Notes under the pieces: generated by a model
Databases searched by the model: none
Told to the model about the DNA's origin: nothing
What the model saw: only the letters and a program-made list of their open reading frames with translations
Part shown: positions 47,745-56,418 of the stretch, in pieces
Layout of the letters: each line of letters begins with the position of its first letter
Position numbering within the stretch: position 1 is the stretch's first letter
Made by a program: the position numbers and the translations under genes
Assembly (NCBI RefSeq): GCF_000337455.1
Contig: NZ_AOIU01000035.1
Location: forward strand, 55,646 to 119,645
DNA: 64,000 nt
Direction of reading: 5' to 3'
DNA from: Halosimplex carlsbadense 2-9-1
GTDB lineage: Archaea > Halobacteriota > Halobacteria > Halobacteriales > Haloarculaceae

Positions 47745-48326
47745 ATGGCGACCAGCACCGACCGCGGCCTCGTCCGGATCGAGGATCCGCGAGCACTGCT
47801 CGTCGGCGACAGCCGTCGGTGGACGGCCGGCGCACTCGGGCTTGCGGTCGGCCTGTTCGCGACGAGCGCCGCGGTCGACTACCTCGCCCTGCAGGCGGTC
47901 ACCGGCCGCCAGCCTGGCTTCCACTTGGCCGCCGACCTCGCCCACGTCTTCGCGATGGGGTCGCCCGCCGGCTACCTGCTAGTGATCGGCATCGCCGCCG
48001 GCCACGCAGCACTGAACCGCGGCTACCTCCCGACGCTGGTCCTGGCGAGCGCGCTCCGGTTCGGCGACGCCGTGTTCTATGTCGCCGACGCACGGGCGCT
48101 ACAGGAGGAGACGGTCGAACTCGGCGACGCGACCGTGGCCGCTGGCTTCCGACCGTACTTCCTCACCAGCCACCCCCCGGAGGTGCTGATCTACCCGACG
48201 CTCGGCTTCGCGCTGGGGCTGCTCGTTCGACGCGTCCGCCGCGGGCGCGACGCGAACGGTGAGTCCCGACCGCAGGAACGCGTGAGGCGCAACCGATTTG
48301 CCGCACCGACGCTGAGAGAGGGGTAA
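47745..48326 (+). CDS. uncharacterised membrane protein
   Basis: Protein of 193 residues with about four hydrophobic segments (about 28-50, 62-85, 88-108 and 150-163) and a basic C-terminus (RRVRRGRDANG). I recognise no family. CGTTTTTCGC centred near 47717 lies 28 bases before the ATG. The stop is one base from the GTG start of the helicase gene, so the two are co-transcribed. Whether that reflects a shared function is unknown. Confidence 0.75.
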   Translation: MATSTDRGLVRIEDPRALLVGDSRRWTAGALGLAVGLFATSAAVDYLALQAVTGRQPGFHLAADLAHVFAMGSPAGYLLVIGIAAGHAALNRGYLPTLVLASALRFGDAVFYVADARALQEETVELGDATVAAGFRPYFLTSHPPEVLIYPTLGFALGLLVRRVRRGRDANGESRPQERVRRNRFAAPTLREG

Positions 48327-48327
48327 C

Positions 48328-50655
48328 GTGGACGACACGATCCGCTGGCTGCAGGGCCGCCCCTACTACGAAGGGCAGATCACCGAGCGGCGCACGACGA
48401 CCGGCCGCGAGGCCACCTTCGCCGACGTTGATCTCGATTCGCGACTGGCGAGCGCGTTCGAATCGGAGGGGATCGACCGGCTGTACGACCACCAGGCCGC
48501 GGCCGTCTCCGCGGTTCGCGACGGCGACAACGTCGTCCTCGCGACGCCGACGGCCAGCGGGAAGTCGGTCGGCTACACCGTCCCGGCCTTCGAGCGGGCG
48601 CTCGACGACCGGGCGACGACGCTCTATATCGCGCCGCAGGTCGCGCTCATCAACGACCAGGAGGAGACGCTCTCGGACCTGGCCCACGGTCTCGGCTTCG
48701 CTTCGGGCGTCTCCGTGGCGCAGTACACCGGTCGCCAGGACAGGAAAGAGAAGGAAGCCATCCGCGACCGCCAGCCCACCGTCCTGCTGACGACGCCCGA
48801 CATGCTCCACTACGGGATCATGCCCCACGGCCACCGGCTGTGGGACTGGTTCTTCGAGCGCCTGGAGACGGTGGTGATCGACGAGGTCCACGAGTACCGC
48901 GGCGTGTTCGGTAGTCACGTCTCGCTCGTCTTCCGCCGACTGGCCCGGCTCTGCGAGCGCTTCGACGCTGACCCCGACTGGGTGTGTTGCTCGGCGACGA
49001 CCGGCAACCCGGTCGACCACGCGGCGACGGTGACCGGCCAGCCGACCGAGTCGTTCGACCTCGTGACCGAGGACACCAGCGCGACGGGACCGACCCACTG
49101 GCTCTGCTGGAACCCGCCGGAGTACGGCGACGGCGAGGGGTTCGGCAGCGGCCGCCGTCGGTCGAACCACGTCGAGACCAAGCGGCTGTTCGTCGACCTC
49201 GTGACGAAGGGTCACCAGACCGTCGTCTTCACGCAGTCGCGGCAGGTCGCCGAGCGCTACGCGACCGACAGCGCGAGCGACTTGCGCGACCGGGGCGAAC
49301 ACGACATCGCGCGGTCGGTCGAAGCGTACCAGGCCGCGCTCACCGACGAGCGCCGCGGCGAGATCGAGGACGGCCTCGACTCCGGGGAGATCCGCGGCGT
49401 CTGGTCGACCAACGCGCTCGAACTCGGCGTCGACATCGGCGGACTCGACGCGGTGTTGCTCGACGGCTACCCCGGCACGCGGATGGCCGCGTTCCAGCAG
49501 GGCGGCCGCGCGGGGCGGGGGACCGACCCGTCGCTCGTCGCGATGGTCGCCGGCGAGGACCAGCTCGACCAGTACCTGATGGCCCACCCCCGCGATTTCT
49601 TCGACGAGGAACCCGAAGAGGCGATCTCCAACCCGGAGAACGAACACCTCATGCCCGACCACGTCCTCGCCGGCGCCCGCGAGACGTGGCTGCAACCCGA
49701 CGACGACGACCACTTCGGCGGGCCGTTCCCGGACATCGTCGCCGACCTCACCGAGAGCGGCGACCTCGACCGCCGGAACACCGACGCGGGCCTGCGCTGG
49801 CTCTACTCGGGCGAGGGCAGCCCCCAGCACGAGATGAGTCTGCGGACCGTCGGCGACCGCGAAGTCCAACTACGCGACCGACGCGACGGGGACCGGATCG
49901 CGAAGCTGTCGTTCGCCGACGCGCTCCGTGACGCCCATCCCGGCGCCGTCTACCACCACCAGGGCCAGGACTACGAGGTGGTCGACCTGGACCTGCGCTC
50001 GGACGTGGCGGACCTGGCGCCGGTGCGTCCGGACTACTACACGCAGGTGCTCCACGACAAGACGATCACCGTCGAGAACGACCGACGGGAGCAGGTCCTG
50101 CCGACCCACGACGACGTGACGGTCCGGTTCGCCGACGTGAGCATGCGCAAGCAGATCACCGGGTTCGAGCGCTACGACCGACAGAGCGGCGAGCCGATCG
50201 GACAGGAACCCCTGGAGTTGCCGGAGACGACGCTGGAGACGGAGGCACTCTATTTCACCGTCCCCGAGGCGGTCGAGACCGATGTCCGGGTTGCCGGCGA
50301 CGGGCCCGACGCCTTTCCGGGGGCGATCCACGCCGCCGAACACGGGATGATATCGCTGTTTCCCCTCTCCTTTCTCTGCGACCGCCGGGACGTGGGCGGG
50401 CTGTCGACGCCGCTGCATCCCCACACCGACTGCGCGACGATCTTCGTCTACGACGGCTACCCCGGCGGGGTCGGGCTGACCGAGCGGGCCTACGAGACGG
50501 TCGTCGACCTGATGGAACGCACTCTCGGGATGCTCCGGGACTGCCCCTGCGAGTCGGGCTGTCCGGCCTGCGTCCAGTCGCCCCACTGTGGCAACGCCAA
50601 CGATCCCCTGGAAAAGGACCTGGCCGCCGACCTGCTCGGCGCGCTCGTCGAGTAG
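48328..50655 (+). CDS. DEAD/DEAH-box helicase with DUF1998 domain (MrfA/Hrq1-like)
   Basis: Superfamily 2 helicase of 775 residues from a GTG start. Walker A is TPTASGKS (about 73-80), the Walker B box is DEVH (about 185-188), motif III SATTGNP, and the second RecA domain carries VFTQSR and AGRG. The C-terminal DUF1998 module ends with CPCESGCPACV and HCGN, a four-cysteine metal site. MrfA of Bacillus and Hrq1 of yeast share this layout and act in interstrand crosslink/mitomycin repair. That function is inferred here. It lies one base after a membrane protein gene. Confidence 0.93.
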   Translation: MDDTIRWLQGRPYYEGQITERRTTTGREATFADVDLDSRLASAFESEGIDRLYDHQAAAVSAVRDGDNVVLATPTASGKSVGYTVPAFERALDDRATTLYIAPQVALINDQEETLSDLAHGLGFASGVSVAQYTGRQDRKEKEAIRDRQPTVLLTTPDMLHYGIMPHGHRLWDWFFERLETVVIDEVHEYRGVFGSHVSLVFRRLARLCERFDADPDWVCCSATTGNPVDHAATVTGQPTESFDLVTEDTSATGPTHWLCWNPPEYGDGEGFGSGRRRSNHVETKRLFVDLVTKGHQTVVFTQSRQVAERYATDSASDLRDRGEHDIARSVEAYQAALTDERRGEIEDGLDSGEIRGVWSTNALELGVDIGGLDAVLLDGYPGTRMAAFQQGGRAGRGTDPSLVAMVAGEDQLDQYLMAHPRDFFDEEPEEAISNPENEHLMPDHVLAGARETWLQPDDDDHFGGPFPDIVADLTESGDLDRRNTDAGLRWLYSGEGSPQHEMSLRTVGDREVQLRDRRDGDRIAKLSFADALRDAHPGAVYHHQGQDYEVVDLDLRSDVADLAPVRPDYYTQVLHDKTITVENDRREQVLPTHDDVTVRFADVSMRKQITGFERYDRQSGEPIGQEPLELPETTLETEALYFTVPEAVETDVRVAGDGPDAFPGAIHAAEHGMISLFPLSFLCDRRDVGGLSTPLHPHTDCATIFVYDGYPGGVGLTERAYETVVDLMERTLGMLRDCPCESGCPACVQSPHCGNANDPLEKDLAADLLGALVE

Positions 50656-51006
50656 CGGTCCTCGGCCTCGTCCGCGCGCCGTTCCGCCAGCGATCGATCC
50701 CGCCGGCCGAACCGCCCGACTCGCGGGGCGGTCGCCTCCGTCCCGAAACAGTCGGAATCCGGACCGTTTCGGTCGTTTCGTCCGTTCGCCCGTCCGTTGC
50801 GACCGTTTCGACTCGTTCGGCGACCTGCCCGAAACGGACCCGTCGGCCTCGGTTTCGCGGAGTCCGGAGCGACGGAACGGGGGGGAACCGCGGCAACAGA
50901 CGGGACGTGTTTACGGTTCTTTGGCACTGTCGAGTGTCCGACCTGATACGGGGCGCGGTGGGTCACCGGCGTCGGCGGTGCCGGCCCGGAGCCCCTGTCA
51001 CGAACC
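50656..51006. other. intergenic region before the DUF7344-like gene
   Basis: 351 bases with no supported gene. GTGTTTACGGTTC near 50909-50921 is a possible promoter element about 90 bases before the next ATG. The rest holds repeated CCGTTTCG/CGTTTCGTCCG words at about 50760-50840, possibly a degenerate repeat. Confidence 0.35.
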
Positions 51007-51525
51007 ATGTCAGACACGCACTCATGCGCGGGCGCACTACGGGACAGCAGACGGCTCGACTCGACGGGCATCCAGACCATGCACGACATCTTCTCGGACT
51101 GGGAGCGGCGGGCGATCCTCTATCACTTGCAGGAGGTGGGCGGTCGATCGTCGGTCGAGGCGGTGGCGGCGCACCTCGTCGGGTGGTGGCGCGGCCGCGA
51201 GCGACCGGCAGCGGCCGATGACGACCTCGTTGACCTCGTCGGTCGGCGTCTCGGGTGCGCGCACCTGGGGAAACTCGACGATTTCGGGGTCATCGCGTAT
51301 GACCCGCGCTCGGGGACCGTCCGCCTCGACGAGGAGATGAAACTCTCCGTCAGCGAGCCGTGGACCGACCGCGGTGAGGGACGGTCCGCGGCGCGCGTCC
51401 TCGGCGGCATCACCGACCGACCCGACGGGGAAGGCCGAGAGATCGACGGCCCCCCGGGGAGCGATGCGGACTCCGCGACCGACGGCGGTGTCGGCTCCGC
51501 GACGGGGAGCGGACGACTCTCCTAA
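51007..51525 (+). CDS. DUF7344-like winged-helix protein
   Basis: Protein of 172 residues. HDIFSDWERRAILYHLQEVGGRSSVEAVAAHLVGWW followed by LGCAHLGKLDDFGVIAYDPRSGTVRL is the pattern of the haloarchaeal DUF7344 winged helix: a helix, an LYHL core, and the L-P/G-K-L-D recognition area. The C-terminal 45 residues are disordered Gly/Asp/Ser. DUF7344 proteins are thought to be DNA-binding regulators. The start could also be the ATG at residue 25 (MHDIFSDW). It is followed in the same direction by a membrane-bound winged-helix protein. Confidence 0.7.
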   Translation: MSDTHSCAGALRDSRRLDSTGIQTMHDIFSDWERRAILYHLQEVGGRSSVEAVAAHLVGWWRGRERPAAADDDLVDLVGRRLGCAHLGKLDDFGVIAYDPRSGTVRLDEEMKLSVSEPWTDRGEGRSAARVLGGITDRPDGEGREIDGPPGSDADSATDGGVGSATGSGRLS

Positions 51526-51715
51526 CGACACCTTACCGTCGAGCGGGGTACGGGAAAGCAGAGATTGACCGCGGAAAGGTCACCATACCCTTCAGACGGG
51601 GGCGTAAGGTACCTAACGCCTGCAACCCAACAAGAGTGACAGTCCCGCGCCGGCACGCGCGGGCGCAGCCGGGAGCGTCCGGCCGCGGCGGCGACGGCAC
51701 GCAGTCCACGACCCC

Positions 51716-53413
51716 ATGGTACGGAACGTCCACGTCTGGCTCCTCGCGGTGCTCGTACTGGCCGGTACCGCCGCACCCGTCGTCTCGACGGCCGTCGACG
51801 CCCCGGCGTCCACCGTTCAACAGGACGCTCCCACTGTTCAACAGGACGCCCAGATCACGGGCGCGAGCTACGAGGGCGACGCCGCTATCGACGGCCTCGG
51901 GGACGACCTCGGACTCTGGCAGTCCGGCGCCCATCGCTTCGCCGTCACCGTCGCCAGCGACGCCGGCCTCGACAACGCATCGACCTGCGTCGCCATCGCC
52001 GGCACCGACCGCGAACTGGGGTGTCAGCCCGTCTCCGTGCCGAGCGAGGCCAACCAGACCGTCACCGTCGGAGCCGGTTCCTGGCCGGCCAACCTCACCG
52101 GCGAGCAGCGACTCCGCGCGTCGGTGACGGCGGCCAACGCCTCGGATCCGCTGGACACCGAGACGTATCCGGTCACGGTCCTCTCGCGGGGCGGCGACCT
52201 CGACGGCGACGGCCTCACCAACGAGCGAGAGGCGTCGCTCGGCACGTCGCTCCGGTCGAACGATACGGACAGCGACGGCCTCACGGACGGGGACGAGGTG
52301 AACACCTACGACACCTCGCCTCGGAACGCCGACACGGACGACGACGGGCTCGGCGACTACGAGGAGATCGAGCGCCACCAGACCGACCCGACGATGGTCG
52401 ACACGGACGGCGACGGGCTGGCCGACCCGCGCGAGCTCGAACTCGGAACGAACCCGAACAAGGCCGACACCGACGGCGACGGCGTCGCCGACGGCCTCGA
52501 AGTGAACACCTACGAGACGGATCCGACCGAGGCCGACACGGACGGCGACGGCCTCGACGACGGCGCCGAGATCAACGAGCACGAGACCAACCCCCTGGAG
52601 GCCGACACGGACGGCGACGGCCTCGACGACAACCTCGAGGTCAACACCTACGGGACCGACCCCAACCAGGTCGACACGGACGGTGACGGCCTCGAAGACG
52701 GCGCCGAAGTCGAGCGCTACGAGACGGAACCGACCGAGGCGGACACCGACGACGACGGTCTCGAAGACGGCGCCGAGGTCAACCGCTACGACACCAACCC
52801 GACGAACCCCGACACGGACGGCGACGGGCTCGAAGACGGGCCGGAGGTCAACCGCTACGAGACGGACCCGAACGCCGCCGACACCGACGGTGACGGCGTC
52901 CCGGACCCCAGAGAGGTCGACACCGTCGGCGACCAGGTCTCGCTCGCGCTCGCCGGGCTCGTCGGCGTCGGCGTCGCCGCGGTCGCGGTGTTCGGGTTGC
53001 TCGCGTGGTCCGGCCGCGCGCCGCTCGCACGGCTCCGCGGGGTGTTCGGGACCGACACCTCCGGAGACTCCGACGACGGGGATACCCCCGACGCGCCCGG
53101 GGCGGCGAGCGCGGCAGGTGCCACCAGCGACGGGGCCGAGGTGGCCGACGAAGGGTCGCCCGCGGCCGAGGAGGTGCCGACCGAGTTCCTCTCCGACGAG
53201 GAGGTCGTGTTCACGCTGCTCGACGACCACGGCGGCCGCATGCGCCAGGCCGACCTCGTCGAGGAGACCGACTGGTCGAAGTCGAAGGTCAGCCGCGTCC
53301 TCTCGGCGATGGAGGACGACGACACCATCGTCAAGGTCGACGTGGGCCGGGGCAACGTCGTGATGCGCCCCGAAGATCTGCCCCCCGGCGCCGAGTCCGC
53401 CTTCGAGGAGTAG
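51716..53413 (+). CDS. transmembrane regulator: thrombospondin-type-3 repeats, one helix, winged helix
   Basis: Protein of 565 residues. A signal peptide (about 4-26) precedes an exterior domain with a Cys pair (C91, C103). Eleven calcium-binding type-3 repeats (DxDxDG(L/V) plus EV/EI, about 22 residues each) span roughly 161-400. One membrane helix (about 408-430) follows, then an acidic linker. The C-terminal winged helix (about 490-560; FLSDEEVVFTLLDDHGG, then DWSKSKVSRVLSAME) resembles DUF7343/MarR-type HTH. An outside calcium-stiffened rod on a cytoplasmic DNA-binding domain suggests a one-component membrane sensor. Topology is inferred from the signal peptide and helix. Several haloarchaeal membrane proteins share the C-terminal HTH. 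Confidence 0.88.
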   Translation: MVRNVHVWLLAVLVLAGTAAPVVSTAVDAPASTVQQDAPTVQQDAQITGASYEGDAAIDGLGDDLGLWQSGAHRFAVTVASDAGLDNASTCVAIAGTDRELGCQPVSVPSEANQTVTVGAGSWPANLTGEQRLRASVTAANASDPLDTETYPVTVLSRGGDLDGDGLTNEREASLGTSLRSNDTDSDGLTDGDEVNTYDTSPRNADTDDDGLGDYEEIERHQTDPTMVDTDGDGLADPRELELGTNPNKADTDGDGVADGLEVNTYETDPTEADTDGDGLDDGAEINEHETNPLEADTDGDGLDDNLEVNTYGTDPNQVDTDGDGLEDGAEVERYETEPTEADTDDDGLEDGAEVNRYDTNPTNPDTDGDGLEDGPEVNRYETDPNAADTDGDGVPDPREVDTVGDQVSLALAGLVGVGVAAVAVFGLLAWSGRAPLARLRGVFGTDTSGDSDDGDTPDAPGAASAAGATSDGAEVADEGSPAAEEVPTEFLSDEEVVFTLLDDHGGRMRQADLVEETDWSKSKVSRVLSAMEDDDTIVKVDVGRGNVVMRPEDLPPGAESAFEE

Positions 53414-53511
53414 GCCCGTCGTTCGGCGGGCGCGCGGACCGACCCGAAGGTCGCATCGTCCGCGTCGAGACGACCCCGCCAGTCAAGCCCGTCGAGTCCT
53501 AACGTCGACCG

Positions 53512-54615
53512 ATGAGCCGGTTCCCGCGTATCGAACCGCCGCCCCGCGTCGTCGACGCGTCGCTGCTGGGGGCGGTCGTCGTCCTGCTCGCGACGGGCGC
53601 GGTGAGCCTCGTCTCCGGCCGCCCCGCGGGCGCCTGGGTGTTCGACGTCCACGCGGTCGCGGGGCTGGCGACGGTCGTACTGCTGGCCTGGAAGCTCCGG
53701 CGGGTGCGCCACCGACTCAGGCCGGGCGACCTCGACGCGACGCGGCTGCTGTCGGCGCTGCTGGGCGTCGTCGCGACGGCGGCGCTAGCGACCGGTATCT
53801 GGTGGGTGTTCGGCGGGCAGCTCGACCTCGGCCCGTGGGGCCTGCTCAACCTCCACATCGGGCTGGGCCTGGTCGTTCCCCTGCTCTTGGTCCTCCACCT
53901 GCGCCAGCGGTTCGCGCTCCCGACCCGGGAGGCGACCGCCGACCGGCGCAACGCGCTGCGATACGCGGCGCTGGTCGGGTCGGGCGCCGTCGCGTGGCAG
54001 GCCCAGGGGATCGCCAATCGCGTCTTCGACACCGCCGGCGCCGAGCGCCGGTTCACGGGCTCGCGCGAGCGGGGGAGCGACTCGGGCAACGGCTTCCCGG
54101 TCACCTCGTGGGTCGCCGACGACCCCGACCCCGTCGACCGCGAGACGTGGTCGCTGACCGTCGACGGCCGGGTGAGCGAGTCGCTCGCGCTGTCGTACGA
54201 CGCGGTGATCGCCGGTGGAGACGCTGGTGGCGGCCCGGACTCGGTAGTCGCCCCCGCCGAGCGGCGCGCGCTGCTGGACTGCACGAGCGGCTGGTACTCC
54301 GAACACGACTGGCGGGGCGTCCGCGTCGGCGACCTCCTCGACGCCGCCGACCCCGGCGAGGGAGCGGCCTGGGTGCAGTTCCGCTCGGTGACGGGCTACC
54401 GCTGGAGCCTCCCGGTCGAGGAAGCCCGCGATGCCCTGCTGGCGACCCACGTCGACGGCGACCGGCTCAGCCACGGCCACGGCGCGCCGACCCGACTGGT
54501 CGCGCCCGGTCGCCGCGGCTTCCAGTGGGTCAAGTGGGTCGAGTCGGTGCGGGTGACCCGCCGGCGCGGACTCGGCGAGTGGATCGCCGTCTTCGTCAGC
54601 TGGGTCGACGACTGA
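53512..54615 (+). CDS. cytochrome b561-like / molybdopterin oxidoreductase fusion
   Basis: Protein of 367 residues. Four membrane helices (about 16-36, 43-63, 78-100, 110-131) carry His47, His115 and His129, placed like heme b ligands. A DRRNALRYAALVGSG segment (RR at 145-146) begins a fifth hydrophobic stretch and looks like an internal twin-arginine signal. The C-terminal 175 residues form a sulfite-oxidase-type Moco domain. It runs from SWSL-like TWSLTVDGRV through LLDCTSGWYSEHDWRGV, with the Moco-ligating Cys257, to GHGAPTRLVAPGRRGFQWVKWV. The layout resembles MsrP (YedY) and MsrQ (YedZ) joined in one chain, though in reverse order of the usual gene names. The substrate may be a sulfoxide or other S/N-oxide. 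Confidence 0.85.
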   Translation: MSRFPRIEPPPRVVDASLLGAVVVLLATGAVSLVSGRPAGAWVFDVHAVAGLATVVLLAWKLRRVRHRLRPGDLDATRLLSALLGVVATAALATGIWWVFGGQLDLGPWGLLNLHIGLGLVVPLLLVLHLRQRFALPTREATADRRNALRYAALVGSGAVAWQAQGIANRVFDTAGAERRFTGSRERGSDSGNGFPVTSWVADDPDPVDRETWSLTVDGRVSESLALSYDAVIAGGDAGGGPDSVVAPAERRALLDCTSGWYSEHDWRGVRVGDLLDAADPGEGAAWVQFRSVTGYRWSLPVEEARDALLATHVDGDRLSHGHGAPTRLVAPGRRGFQWVKWVESVRVTRRRGLGEWIAVFVSWVDD

Positions 54616-54630
54616 CCGCCCCCGACCGAG

Positions 54631-55260
54631 TTACAACAACACCGACAGCGTCCGGAAGTCCGGCGCCGAGAGGTCGGCGGCGGTCGCGTCGACGTGGACC
54701 GTCTCGAAGCCGTGTTCGCGGGCGCCGTCGATGTCGGGCTCGCGGTCGTCGCCGACCATCACGTATCGGTCGGCGTCGACCCGTGATTTCGCCGCCTCGT
54801 AGATCTCGCGGTCGGGTTTGGTCGCCTCGATCTCGGGGTCGTGAGAGGCGACGCGGGCGTCGAAGCGGTCGAGGAGACCGATCTCGGCGACTTTCCCGAA
54901 CTGCACGTCGGGGAGGCCGTTGGTCAGGATACCGAGCGTGTGACGCTCGGCGAGGGCTTCGACCGTCGCCGCGACGCCGGGGACCGGTTCGACCGCGTCG
55001 AACTCCGCGGCGACGAGCGCCTCGGCGAGGTCTCCCGGGTCGCAGTCCAGGTCGTGTTCGTCGCACACGTCCGCGAACGCCTGGTGATAGGGATCGTCGG
55101 CGAACGCGCCGAAATGATGGAAGAATTGATCGTCGTAGTGTTCCAGCCACTCGCCGCGCGATCCGCCCGCGGCCCGCTCGAAGGCGTCGGCCAGTACGTC
55201 CCCGTAGTCGCCGCGCCAGCGGACGAGCGTCCCGTCCACGTCGAAGAAGATCGCCGCCAT
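54631..55260 (-). CDS. HAD superfamily hydrolase
   Basis: Phosphatase of 209 residues. IFFDVDGTLVRW (Asp7 nucleophile and Asp9), ILTNGLP (motif II), KPDREIYEAA (Lys, motif III) and MVGDDREPDIDGA (motif IV) are all present, with a helical cap between. It fits the Cof/phosphoglycolate-phosphatase-like subfamily I. It begins seven bases after the COG1325 gene and is the last gene of a three-gene operon. The substrate is not predictable. Confidence 0.92.
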   Translation of the reverse strand: MAAIFFDVDGTLVRWRGDYGDVLADAFERAAGGSRGEWLEHYDDQFFHHFGAFADDPYHQAFADVCDEHDLDCDPGDLAEALVAAEFDAVEPVPGVAATVEALAERHTLGILTNGLPDVQFGKVAEIGLLDRFDARVASHDPEIEATKPDREIYEAAKSRVDADRYVMVGDDREPDIDGAREHGFETVHVDATAADLSAPDFRTLSVLL

Positions 55261-55266
55261 GGGACG

Positions 55267-55686
55267 CTACTCGTCGGGGTCGATCGGCTTGCCGTCTTTC
55301 GTCGGCGGGGCGACGTGGTCGATGTAGGATTCGGCGTCGGGGTCGTTCACCCGCACGCGGACGTGGATGTCGCCGAGTTCGCTCGGGTCGCCGACAGCGA
55401 AGTTGACGACGCCCTGGAAGGCCGCCTGTTTCTTGAGGTCGAACGAGAAGGTGTCCCCGCGCAGGTCCTCGAAGAAGGCCCCGCGGGCGGTGTCGAGGAT
55501 CTCCTGGCGGTGGAGCGACTCGGAGAACTCCTCCATGTCGTGGGCGGTGGCGACGATCTCGCCGTGGCTGTGCTCGACCTCGGCACCTGGGAAGAGGTTC
55601 GTGACGGCGTCGGCGACCCTGTCGGTGACCTCGGTGTCGTTGACCGGTGCGGTGATCTGTACGTCGACGGCGTAAACGGTGCTCAT
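55267..55686 (-). CDS. COG1325 RNA-binding domain protein
   Basis: Protein of 139 residues. VQITAPVNDTEVTDRVADAVTNLFP, the following FSESLHRQEILDTARGAF and FDLKKQAAFQGVVNF, and VNDPDAESYIDHVAPPTKDGKP are typical of the archaeal COG1325 family, predicted to bind RNA and sometimes listed as exosome-associated. It lies 19 bases after the UPF0200 gene and just before the HAD gene, an arrangement common in haloarchaea. A molecular function has not been shown, to my knowledge. Confidence 0.88.
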   Translation of the reverse strand: MSTVYAVDVQITAPVNDTEVTDRVADAVTNLFPGAEVEHSHGEIVATAHDMEEFSESLHRQEILDTARGAFFEDLRGDTFSFDLKKQAAFQGVVNFAVGDPSELGDIHVRVRVNDPDAESYIDHVAPPTKDGKPIDPDE

Positions 55687-55705
55687 GGCTGTGTCTCCCG
55701 TGTGG

Positions 55706-56296
55706 TCATTCGTCGGTGTCGCCCGCAGTTGTGTCGTCCGCGACCGCGTCGGGCCCGTCGGCGAGCAGACGCTCGATCTCGGCCCGGAAGGCGTCGAGAC
55801 TGGCGTCGTTGACGATCGTCACGTCCGCCCGCTCCATCGCCGCACCCATCCCGAACCCGAGTTCGCGCTCGTCGCGCTCGGCGATCGACTCGCCGCCCTC
55901 CTCGGCGGCGGCGTCGCGGCCGCGCAGGTCGAGCCGTTCGGCGCGCAGCTCGTCGGGGGCGTGGATCTCCACGAGCGTGAACGAGTCGCCGAAGGCCTCG
56001 ACGAAGCGCTCGACCTCCACGTCCGAGCGGATGCCGTCGACGACGACGGTGTCGGCGTCGTCGAGGCGGTCCTCGATGAGCGGGAGCGACTCCCGGGCGA
56101 TGGCGTCCGGGCCCCCCTCCTCGCGGAGCGTCTTCGCCATCTCGCCGTGGTGGGTCGCGGGGTCGAACCCGCGGTCGCGGCAGGCCTGGCGGATCACGTC
56201 GCCCATCGTGACGACGGGCACGCCCGCCTCCCGCGCGACCGCGGCGGCCTCGCTCTTCCCGCTCCCGGGCAGTCCGACGATCCCGATGACTGTCAT
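55706..56296 (-). CDS. UPF0200 family P-loop kinase-like protein
   Basis: Protein of 196 residues related to adenylate/dephospho-CoA kinases. GIVGLPGSGKSEAAAVAREAGVPVV has Walker A (GLPGSGKS, about 7-14). VTMGDVIRQACRDRGF and VVVDGIRSDVEVERF match the UPF0200 signature. It is the first gene of a three-gene operon with COG1325 and HAD genes. The ATG at 56296 matches the conserved N-terminus. An in-frame ATG at 56422 would add residues overlapping the lipoprotein gene and is rejected. Its substrate is unknown. Confidence 0.88.
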   Translation of the reverse strand: MTVIGIVGLPGSGKSEAAAVAREAGVPVVTMGDVIRQACRDRGFDPATHHGEMAKTLREEGGPDAIARESLPLIEDRLDDADTVVVDGIRSDVEVERFVEAFGDSFTLVEIHAPDELRAERLDLRGRDAAAEEGGESIAERDERELGFGMGAAMERADVTIVNDASLDAFRAEIERLLADGPDAVADDTTAGDTDE

Positions 56297-56418
56297 CGCC
56301 GGATGTACTGGAACGGCCCGCATAAGGACTGCGTTGTCGGCCGTGGCGCACCGCCCCCGCTCCCGTTCGGCCGAGTTCGGGTCCGACCCGTAGCCGGCGG
56401 TCGGCTCCGCCTCCGGGA

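Noticed and set aside
48163-49869. Minus-strand frame of 568 codons inside the helicase gene
   Set aside because: It is complementary to a well-supported helicase frame, has no recognisable motif, and shows the composition of antisense frames.
52190-52920. Regularly spaced DNA repeats that might suggest a CRISPR array
   Set aside because: They encode in-frame DxDxDG calcium repeats of about 22 residues; the spacers are coding and there is no array structure or cas gene.
54631-55260. Direct role of the MOSC protein (43711-44223) in maturing the Moco enzyme at 53512
   Set aside because: The genes are 9 kb apart and separately transcribed; only a family-level association exists.
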